Source: Sipunculus nudus (taxonomy: Eukaryota; Annelida; Sipuncula; Golfingiida; Sipunculidae). From it: 64,000 nt of DNA. The stretch is from the NCBI GenBank assembly GCA_026874595.1, contig CM049314.1, forward strand, positions 72,120,300 through 72,184,299, read 5' to 3'. The position numbers were made by a program, and so were the translations under genes. The notes under the pieces were generated by a model that saw only the letters and a program-made list of their open reading frames with translations, ran no database searches and was not told the DNA's origin. Below are positions 1-10,400 of the stretch, one piece after another (position 1 is the stretch's first letter; every line of letters begins with the position of its first letter).

Positions 1-455
1 GACACACATACATGCATCCGTAGACACAATTATATATATACGACTAATGAGGTTAATGAAGTTAATTAGTTAAGTTTAATTTGTAACTTATATATGAGTT
101 TTCAAAAATATTGAGATAATTAAACGTACCACTGGGAGGGGGACGCCAGAAAATATTTGAAAAGTTATATTTAAGTCGTTTTTGAGAGGATCACGGCAAA
201 TTTAGTGTAAATGGGTACTAAAAATATTATTAATTTTTTTGTGGTTAGGATTTCACAGAATAAATCATAATTTGAAAGTATGCACATGTGTATTGTAAGC
301 AAAAGGTGTACGTTTTTCCTTGAAATGTAACAAATGTTGATTTTAAAGCTTAACAGGTGGGACAACTTGTCCCAGTCGCCCCACGTATATTTTATAGAGT
401 GCCCAACAGGAAGAGGTTATTCGTTTTGAACGGAAAGGGCCTCTAGCTGAAGGGT

Positions 456-532
<77 letters not shown>

Positions 533-2170
533 GACAGTCTATATAGATAAATGAGTTGGATGGCAATTAACCTTGTAGAACCTGAAAATATTGCAAATCT
601 ATGCAGTAATGTTTGGCTAACATATTAGTGTCATAGCTTTTATTTCTTCACATGTTAATAATGAAGAGCAAATAAAAGTGGTATCAGTAGTCCATTTGGT
701 TAATTCATATCGCCAACTTGAAGCATATTTTGTTCGTTTTCAGAAGTAGGCCCTGTAGGTTATAGTTAAGTATAGCGTATACATGCATTCAATATTCCGT
801 GCATGTTGATAGGAGCTCGATTACTTTTCATTTTGCAAGCACATTTATCATAGAGTTATTTTAGATCTTTATATATTAGCAACAAAAACTTGTTAAAATA
901 ACTATGAAAATTTTAATTATTTCGAAAATAACTCATTACTATAGTTTATAATCGATACTGGTTTCTATGCTTCAAACATTAAGAAAGTACTTTGTTGAAG
1001 ACAGAAAAAGGTCGACAATACACCTACTTAATTCAACCAAGTGCCAATATTCGTTTGTTTAAAAACAAACTGCCATAGAGGTTGAAAATAGTGAATGCTC
1101 ATACAACACCATACGAACAGGAAAAGTCAAGTGTTAAAACCTGAAATTGACAGGTGATTGGTACGAGTAGTATAGCAAAAATACTGTATGCGGACAATGC
1201 ATATATACGGACCATGGATACGGAATATGCGTATAAGCATGCATGGAAATTAAACCATTCCAATATTAGATGTAGATAAAAGTCAAAATCAAATAAAAAC
1301 TTGAGAAGCCAGACATGCAAAATAACGAGAAATATCGGATTGAAATGAATGGCCTATACAGTAGTTTCCTCCAAAACTGAGCTAGACGAGTGATACTAAT
1401 CAAATATAAAAGTAATAATTTTCATGAGGGGGGGGGGGCAATGGTGTCGTTTTGCTTCCCTGAACCCATATATTTCCAGTCCTAAATTTTAATAGTGTAA
1501 AATAAACCGAAATATTTATATTTCCCCTTTAACATTTTGTATGGGCTATTGCATGGTCTCAAAGGTACAAGGAATTAATTGAATGTGCCTATTTAAAAAA
1601 AAAAAAAAGAGATTTAAAACGCTCATCACCGTTTGAGGGGGCCGTCTTTTCCCATGGCTTTCCACCTGTTAGTGTTCTTCTATTCTTCTATGGTGATTTT
1701 TCATAGGGATGTTGTCAGAGTATGCCCATATATTTATACATAGGCCTAAACAACCCAACATGTATTAACTCTCCGACTCCCCCCCCCCCCCCCGATATAA
1801 TGATGTTCCCACACATATATGTAATAACACATTAAGTACACACATTTCTTAGAATTATATATTAAATTCGTTCATAGAAGTATATCGATGATAATTATAT
1901 AATTATTCCCATGTTATTCCCAAAACACCGCACATCTCGGTGTATATAATCAATAATTTTTTTACTATACTGTCCCTAGCTAACTTGAACCTCTAACGTA
2001 ATTCGGTCGGATTTCCGGAATTGATATTGTCGTGATTTAATAAAGTGGTAATAAACATATATTCGAACAAGAATATATCATTCATAAAATGAAACGTATG
2101 ATTATTGGACCTACTATGGCTGAGAACAGATTATGAAAATATTTATGACCCTAAAGGTCAGGCTAACGTC
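1..2170. other. Gene-free AT-rich left flank
   Basis: I see no supported exon here. The stretch contains a long TA dinucleotide run (459-532), a G run near 1429-1438, an A run near 1594 and a C run near 1780-1793. Short open frames are no better than chance for this base composition. Confidence 0.6.
459..532. repeat. (TA)n microsatellite
   Basis: About 37 uninterrupted TA units. Similar TA tracts recur at 19367-19422, 22813-22851, 33995-34050, 39423-39459, 39526-39557, 40769-40811 and 58139-58157. Confidence 0.97.
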
Positions 2171-2179
2171 AACCGTCCA

Positions 2180-2211
2180 CTTCCTCTTCCGCTTATCGGC
2201 CATACTGGTGC
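2180..2211 (+). other. RPL8: Probable non-coding first exon of RPL8 (TOP-type start)
   Basis: The coding part of RPL8 begins only 10 bases after a splice acceptor, so a 5' UTR exon must lie upstream. CTTCCTCTTCC at 2180 looks like the 5'-terminal oligopyrimidine start typical of ribosomal protein mRNAs. It is followed within about 30 bases by a donor (GTAAGG at 2212, or GTGCGT at 2208). The resulting intron, to 4412, would contain a C/D snoRNA, which supports it being transcribed and spliced. No TATA box is evident. The exact TSS and donor are inferred. Confidence 0.4.
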
Positions 2212-2957
2212 GTAAGGATTCTTGAAAACACGATATGAATCCGGCTAAATCTACCACTAATGCTTGTCATCATAGGTTCACTGTGAAACATAACATGACA
2301 TTTGATTCATATATTCTTAATGTGCACATATTGTAACTGTATCATTGCTAGGTTTAAGTATATTTAACGTGTCTGTCCCCATGATACCTCTGGAACTGTA
2401 CCCACAACACGTTACCGGTGGGACACGAAATGGATAGAGTGGGATTCCACGAGCTTCCCCAGGGGAATACAAAGCAGCAGAAATCATAGAGGTTAAGCGA
2501 AAATTTGAAACTTTTATGCAGCCCTTACACGGTTAAGATTTGTGAAAAATAAAAGCATATCTTCTGGTGCCAAGTAATTGCGGGGTTCGGAATTTTAAAA
2601 GTGTGTGTCATCTTTGTCTTCGACTTCATGACATAAAAAAATAAAGTTAAACCAATCGGGGGGAAAAATCAAAACTCTGCTGTCGAGCAGGTAAAATGTG
2701 AATAAGAATGTGAATAAGGTTTTACGTAACCTTGTGGTGATTTAATTATTTTTAACTATATCAACCAAACTTGTCGATTACCCCCAACTTCATCTACAGG
2801 TACAACTATAGTATAAGCAGCCAGTGTAATAGCCCTATTTAATGTGACTCAATATTATGTGTCTGCAATATAAGTCTCAGACTACACACCACCCAGTGCC
2901 CTTGTCATCAGTGTCAACAGGTGTTTATTACCCTGTGCCAGTGCATCACATCGGAGC

Positions 2958-3045
2958 TGGGCCCGTTGAAACAAAATTTAACCAAATCGGGCTGTCAGTC
3001 GATCTGAGTCGGCAAGGCCGCTATTGAGGTCTGTAAACGGGCCCA
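2958..3045. repeat. Short inverted repeat (10-bp arms)
   Basis: TGGGCCCGTT at 2958-2967 is matched by AACGGGCCCA at 3036-3045, giving a perfect 10-bp inverted repeat around about 68 bases, inside the presumed first intron of RPL8. It could be a relic foldback or MITE end, or chance. Confidence 0.4.
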
Positions 3046-3739
3046 TTTGACTGTTTTCTGTCCCTACTAAACTTGCTGACATGCCTCTTATAAAAAAAAA
3101 GTCTGTTAATGTTTAAAAATGATCCAAGTTTAATTGTAGTTACTATTGAAACCATGTAATCCTTGTTATGCCTTGTTGTTTGGCAGTAAACAAGCAGGCA
3201 AAGAAGATGCAACGGATCTGTTGCCTGTTCCATGGGTTATATTGTAGAAACTCTCACTGTATGGCTATCGGACTCAATATATGGCAGGGCCTAATAATAG
3301 AGTCGATTAAATTGGGCTACCAGTATAAATGCTATTATTAAAGCCATTTATTAAAGGTGAGCTCCAGCAATCATGATTGACTGTTCCATTTATTAGGTGC
3401 ATATGAAACCCAAGTAGACCAGTGTTGGCAATATGCTGGACTAAGGCTTGATATCTAAATTTGACTCTTAGTTTTAAATCATCCTGAGAAGTTTTTAAAG
3501 CCAAACTATTTGAGTGATTCTGGTCTTTTATGGGCATGGAAGTGAAGTTGTGCTTGGTGCACAACGTGAGATAGTTGCATAAACTTGAAGATTAGATGTA
3601 TAAATGACCATCCGTGTTGAAGTTGAAGTTTGTACTCGTTCCAATAGCTTTAAAGTTTAGTATTGAATCAGATTTAAGAGTCTCATATTTTATTTCTATT
3701 TTTTGCATATTTATTTGAAACACGAATCAAGCACTCCAT

Positions 3740-3818
3740 CATTGTCATGATGAACTACATCCCCCTGAAATTCATTGAGGAAATTTTATGGGAATCCTCT
3801 AAGAAGTTCTGAACAATA
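3740..3818 (+). ncRNA. Box C/D snoRNA, 18S guide, copy A (RPL8 intron 1)
   Basis: Box C ATGATGA lies at 3747-3753 and box D CTGA at 3809-3812. They are enclosed by a 5-bp terminal stem (ATTGT 3741-3745 with ACAAT 3813-3817). An internal CTGA follows the CCCC run, and a C'-like ATTGAGGA follows that. The guide before box D, TCCTCTAAGAAGTT, is complementary to the conserved 18S segment AACUUCUUAGAGGGA. By the D+5 rule the target is the second U of AACUU, which I believe is human 18S U1668. A sister copy with the same guide sits in the next intron. Confidence 0.78.
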
Positions 3819-4422
3819 GGAGTCTGATTAACATATTTGTCAGGTAGCAAAAGGATTGAGTTTATTTACATATGCACCTCTACATGCAGTTTTCCTATTA
3901 AATTAAAGGTTGTATTCGGCTCCCTCAGTTTGACTTTTTTGACTCGGTAAATAGGTCAATGGCATAAGACCTTTAACTTTGAGGAACTGGGATATCACCT
4001 TTTATGCACTATCTGTTTTATAAGATGCATGGAAATGTATATGGACTGAAACCCATTTGGATCCTACCCATATGTCCTACAGAATAATTAACAACAACAT
4101 GTAACAACATCAAGACACTATTTTGTACTAAATGGAATTCCCAGTTTTTCCTGCGGGAACTTGAAACGTAACCGTTTTAATAATGAAAAAAAAATCAATT
4201 TACTTGCATATTTAATTGTATGTAGACTAGTTTCCATATATATGTAATGTATGCATTTTTGTTTGGTCAAACTTCCAATGTTTTGTGATTTGTTATTGTA
4301 AATGTAGCTGTGATATCTTGGAATATTTTGTCTAGATAACCGTGGTCAGTTGAAATAAGCCTCAGTGGTGACATTTGATGAATAAATCATTTAATTTTGA
4401 TATTTTTTCCAGAAAGACCACC

Positions 4423-7400
4423 ATGGGTCGAGTAATCAGGAGCCAGCGTAAAGGCCCTGGGAGTGTGTTCAAAGCTCACACCAAAAACCGCAAAGGGGCA
4501 GCCAAGCTCCGTGCATTTGATTTTGCCGAGCGACATGGCTACATCAAGGGTGTCATCAGGGTGAGTGTATCTGTCATGTTACGCCAATAATAGTTCTATA
4601 AACTGAATTAAACAGAATATACATGGTTGTGAAAGTGAATTGTTAATTTTTTGCCTATGAATATCATATTGAATGTATGATTAGTAGTGTTGGGAGTCAC
4701 CTCCTTGGCCATAATGGATCATGGACAGCATATCAACTAGCAGTTATGATGAACTTTGAAGGTCTGAGTTTCTCAATGAAGAAACATCGAATTGTCCTCT
4801 AAGAAGTTCTGAACACTTCTAATAATGTAAAGCCACATATTAAAGTGTTATATGTTGTATGTAAGGCAGCAACAACAAAAAATTGTACAGCCAAGAGATT
4901 TGACACTAGCAAGGTTTTCTTGGTAATATAACTGGTCCTTTTGTATATATGGCAGTGATGTAGGCAGGGCCAACAATGATAGGGACCTTGAAATCTGATA
5001 CCAATACCATAAGATTCCAGACCAGAATGGAATTACTCGAGACAGTGACCTAGATTTTATATATTTATCCAGCTGACATCAGGGTTGCAACTTAATTATT
5101 CCAGAGCCAGTGTCCCCATAAATATCAGTGAAGCCATGATCAAATGGTTTGTGAGCATTATATCATTACGGAACCAGGTCAAACAAACAATCGGTGTGGA
5201 CATATAACCTCTTTTCAATCAGGAATGCATCTTCAAACAGAGAGAAAATGATGTGTAAGCGTTGTTACATCAGTCATACTGTGTATCCTTCTGTAATTTG
5301 AGGGGCCTGGTCAGAAAAAGTGTTATTCCCCTCACAGGATGCTGACTTCTGGACAGATTTATTTTTCCTAATTCCCTAAATGGGGACTGCCATTTTGCGT
5401 GGAAACTAAAACTCAGATGTCACAGTTGGCATGTCTTATTTATCTGTACTGCTAGTATTCATAAAACTGGATTTCTGTTTAGTTTTGAAATCAAGAATAG
5501 AGTAGGGAACTGATATCATCAACTTGAGACACTGAAAATAATTTCTGCCACCAAGACTTGAGTCCCACAAGAAATGTTCCCACAATGCCTCGAGACCAAA
5601 ACTGGTCTTAAGATCTACATCACTGCTTTATAGCTTATTGGTTTGACACAGAGGTACCAGTATTAACTTCCTTTAGTTCAATAAAGATTTGTGTTTGATC
5701 CTCCATAAATCAGCAATTATCGGATGTAAAAGACAAGCATACATGTAATATTTTTTCTATACTTAATTACAATTGCTATGTCTGAACTCTGAGATGCTGA
5801 ACAGCTGTTGATGTGTTGGTATATTTATGACAGGACATCATCCACGATCCAGGCCGTGGTGCACCATTGGCCAAAGTAGTGTTCAGGGATCCTTACCGTT
5901 ACAAGATGAGGACTGAGACATTCATCGCTGCTGAGGGCATGTACACTGGGCAGTTTGTCTACTGTGGAAAAAAAGGTATCTATAATTGTCATATCTCTTC
6001 TTATTTTAGTCATGTATTCCAGTTGAAGTGGCATCCCTTGCATGTACTCAGTCATTCAAATTAACCCAGAAGGTGTTATTGATTAAATTCTGGTTAGGCT
6101 CAATTTAAAATATAGTACATCTAATTCTTCCCTTCTAAAAGTGAATTTTCAAAAAATAAATTAAAAAAAATAATGAACTTTTTAGCACTGTGCCAGATTA
6201 AAATATGTACATGTTTTACAGTCTAATATAAATACAAATGAAATTTTTGAATTATTTTTTAAAGCCTCGAAAGGTTACTGAATTTTAAACATCTTGTGGA
6301 GTTATTTAAATGACCCTTTTGTCTCTGACGCTATAGGAGAATGTCTTTATCCCCAGACTTTTACTAAATGATTTGTATTTCAAAAGCTGAATGTTGACAC
6401 AAATCACCAGTCACCAGAACATATCAGAAATTTTAATTTGCCATCTAGACTTGAGCAGTTTATTGTTAAATTGTATATGTAGCATTCACCTTGTGGGATG
6501 TGCAGGTCTTTCATGATTGCTACTGAAAACCCCTTTAGTATGCATATAGATTAACTGACAGCGTGTCTGGTAAAAAAGACTCCTCAGTCTGCCATGATGC
6601 TACAAAAATTTCTTCACTTTGACCTGAATGGTTCATGTGGACAAATGTTTTTAAATACTGAGCAGACACTACAGTGAGCAAGACTGGAAGTGGTGACCTT
6701 GTATTTCTCAAGTGGAGATGTATGATTTTAATGAAAATCTTAGAGATATTGTCAAATATAATATCTCCATTCATCTCTTGGCAAAATCCACACATTTGAT
6801 AAGGTCAGAGGTCACCAGTAAATGGCTCAGCTGTGATGAAAGATGAAAAATCTTATGGATTTTCTTGAAACTCGCTATATATATTAACCAGTCGAGTGTC
6901 TTGAATTAATAATAATTCAGTTATCGGGAAAATGCACACACATTAAATGTGGTCAGAGGTCACCAGGCTTCTTTGAGGTACTTCTGTGGTAAATAGGAAT
7001 CTTGACTGGTTTTGATGGTATTCAGTATAAATATGTTACCGTTAAAGTAACTGCTCCTATGTCCATTTATCTGCAGAATATGTGCATATTGAAAAGTTCA
7101 AATGTCACACAAAGTAATCTCTTTGTTATTTTCAGCCACCCTCCAGGTAGGAAACATCATGCCGGTAGGAACCATGCCCGAGGGAACCATCGTGTGTTGT
7201 CTCGAGGAGAAGACCGGAGACCGTGGACGTATTGCCCGTGCCTCCGGAGGTTACGCCACAGTGATCGCCCACAACCACGACACAAAGAAAACAAGGGTCA
7301 AGCTCCCATCTGGCACCAAGAAAACTATCCCATCAGCCAACAGGGCTGTTGTAGGTCAGTGAAAACTCTTTATTTCTGTTTTGCGAGTTCAATCCATTGT

Positions 7401-10400
7401 AGTCTAAATGTTAAACCCCTGTCTGCTGTGATGTAGAAAAATTTCTTCACTTTGACCTGAAGTTTTATGTGGACAAATATTCACAATGTACTGAGCAGAT
7501 TGGGAGAAATAGGATTTGCTGGTTGTGCAATTGAACATACTAATATAGTAAAAGTAGAAAATAATTTTTTTTTTGCTCATTGCTCTTTCATCCTCATTTT
7601 TAGCTCAGCTGACTTTCAGTCATGCTGGGCTATAGTGATGGGTCTTTGTCCGGCGTCCCTCCGTCTGTCCGTCCGGCCGTCTGTCCGTTAGCAGGGCACA
7701 AATCGTAACCGTAGGGGCTAGGGCCATGAACCCTATGCAGTCTAAGAGGTTATAAAAAGATCTTAAAAAAAGAAGTTATGGGGTGTGTTTGCACCCCCCA
7801 GAAATAACTCTTTGAGACAAAATTTTCATCCCAAACCTTCCATCTTTCACATACAGCTCATCTACCAACAGGGGAAGAACCATAATTTTTTTTAGGTTCA
7901 AAGGTCAAGGTCACAGGAGCCTCTTCTTTGAAAAGCCTGTGGATGCATTTCAAGCCAACCCTTTCATCCCAATTCTTTGATCTTTCACATATAGCTCACC
8001 TACTAAGTTGGAGAAGAATCCTATAGATTTTGAGGTCACAAGGTCAAAGGTCAGGGTCACAGGATCCACTTCTTTGAAAAGGTAGTGGACACATTTCAAG
8101 CTAGACTTTTCATTCCAAACCTTCCAGCACTGATATCGCTTCTCTGCCAACAGGGGAAAAGACCTGTTGATTTTGAGGTCAAAGGTCAAGTTCACAGCAC
8201 CCACTTCTTGCGTGGAGTCATTTTCAGGCAAACTTTTCAATCTGTACCTTCCATCTGTCATATATGGCTTACCTACCAATAAGGAAAGAAGCCTATTGAT
8301 GTTGAGGTCAAAAAATCAAAGGTCAAGGTCACAATATTTTATTGTTCTAAATGCTTGTGAGCATATTTCAAGTGTAACTGTTTAACCCAAACCTTCAGTC
8401 TTTCACATATGCCACATCTATGCATCACTCAGTTTGACTCAAACTTCATATTTATGGGTCTTTTTGCTTGAATAAATAACTTATTGATTTTGGGGTCAGC
8501 TGGTCAGCAGGTTAAAGGTTGCAGGTCAGAGTTATTCACCCATTGGTTGCCAAGTAATTACACCAGATTTAAGTGGTCAGTAGTTACCCATCATTTAGAA
8601 AGAATCCAGTTGATATATGGGCAAAAGGCCAAGGTCATAGGTCAGGGATGTTCACAATTACTTATTTTATAGACCATCTCTATTTTTCTTGTATATATAA
8701 CCATCCCACTCCAGCTGTTACATCTCCCTGTGTGGCTGTAATTGTGAGTGACACTGGTGACATATGACTCCCTTTTGTACCAGCCTATTAAGTGATAAGG
8801 CTCAGTGATAAGTACCTCGTTACTTCATAACAAAAACACTGTTGTCAGAATGCTTCAGCCAGGCATTAAGACTATGAGAGTATAGTACTAAGGTTTAGCT
8901 ACTGATTTATAAGATGATGGGAACATTTTGCAGTTTATTTTATGGAATCCTAGCAATAAACTTAGTTTCCTAGATATCTGAATATTTTAATATATATCAC
9001 CACATATAAAAGCAAGTGTTTGTTCTCATAATATGTGGATGTGAACCTTGATTTAGGATGGCTTTTTGTTTTATTTCAAGACTCTTAGTCATGCTTTCTG
9101 CATTTCTTTTCTTTCAGGTTTGGCAGTTTACCTACCCTGCTGACCCCATTCAAAAGCAGAGTGATAATAAAAATATTGGACTTACACTTTTTACAATTGC
9201 ATATCTATAAATCTTATATGAGGGCCTGGACATGCCTTTTGAATTATTTTGGGCATTTATTACTGGATAATTTGCCCCAAGTTTGGTCTCTTATTGGAGA
9301 ATGTGGGATATCAAATGTCATACTTGTCAGAAATCCATTATGTCTGCCATTTAGCCACCTTAGAAATTCTTTCTTCAGGGCAGTTTCAGTAATTTTTCTT
9401 TAATGTTTGGTCCGATTTAGAGAATGTTTGTTGTCTGATTTCAGACTTGTCAGAAGTCCAATATGGCCACCAGGCAACCATCTTTTAATTCCTTTTGATC
9501 ATATTATCTCAAGAACAGTTAAAGTGAATGCAGTTGGATGTATATTTATGTAATTTTGTAAAGGATTGGGTCAAATATTTCTGAATAAATATTACCATCA
9601 TTTATAAAAGTGCAGTACAGTTGGCTTGTATTGAATAAAAATTCATACAGAAGCACCTGTTTCTCAATAATTCTTGCATGTATTTCCTTGATTTTTGCTA
9701 TATATTTTGATCTTATATTTGCCCTTTGTGGTGTTCCTTTGAGACTGACAGGTTTCAAGCAAGCTGTTGGAATAGTTCCTGATAGCTTAACAATCATGCA
9801 TTTTCCTCAGACCATCAATTCATCAATTCTTCAAAATTTGACTGGAAGTTGTGAATCTCAGTCCATGATGTCACAGGTCATGCTTGGCAGCTGAGCGTCA
9901 TGACCCATGGGTCACTTGTTAAGATCTCCCCTATAAATATTTAATTTTTTCCAGAACTGATTTGATTTGATTTGAATTCTTTTATTTAGGGGGGGGAGGG
10001 GGGAAAGCAACATTATAATTAAAGAAAATGTGATTGCAGGAATCGTTGCCGGTGGTGGCCGTATTGACAAACCACTGCTGAAAGCAGGACGTGCCTACCA
10101 CAAGTACAAGGCCAAGAGGAACTGCTGGCCTAAAGTCCGTGGTGTGGCTATGAACGTAAGTGTCCCCAACCTCTTAATTTATACCATAACTTCCTTTCAA
10201 GTAATGCACATGTGAAATTAACCTTTCAAACTATCACAAGTTCATTTTGCAGAATTCCCACTTTGATGATAAACAAGTTTGAAATTTTATTGGCACATGA
10301 TTTCTAAAAGCCAGGTTAAAAAATGATAGGCTTCATTTAACAGTAAGCACATTAAGTTTATAGAAGAGGGCTTTATGATGAGACTGAAGTATCTGATCTC

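Noticed and set aside
6829-6905. Seventh C/D snoRNA starting at TGTGATGA in RPL8 intron 3
   Set aside because: No box D with a matching terminal stem within the usual distance.
7002-7436. 144-codon plus-strand open frame overlapping RPL8 exon 4
   Set aside because: Wrong frame over a conserved RPL8 exon; the RPL8 frame explains the sequence and the splice sites.
7950-8385. Open frames shared between 8 kb and 20 kb (e.g. 109 and 96 codons)
   Set aside because: Both copies belong to the same non-coding mobile repeat; the shared frames reflect recent duplication, not coding constraint.
9901-9919. Canonical Helitron 3' end
   Set aside because: The palindrome is followed by CTTG rather than CTRR, so only a looser Helentron-type comparison is made.
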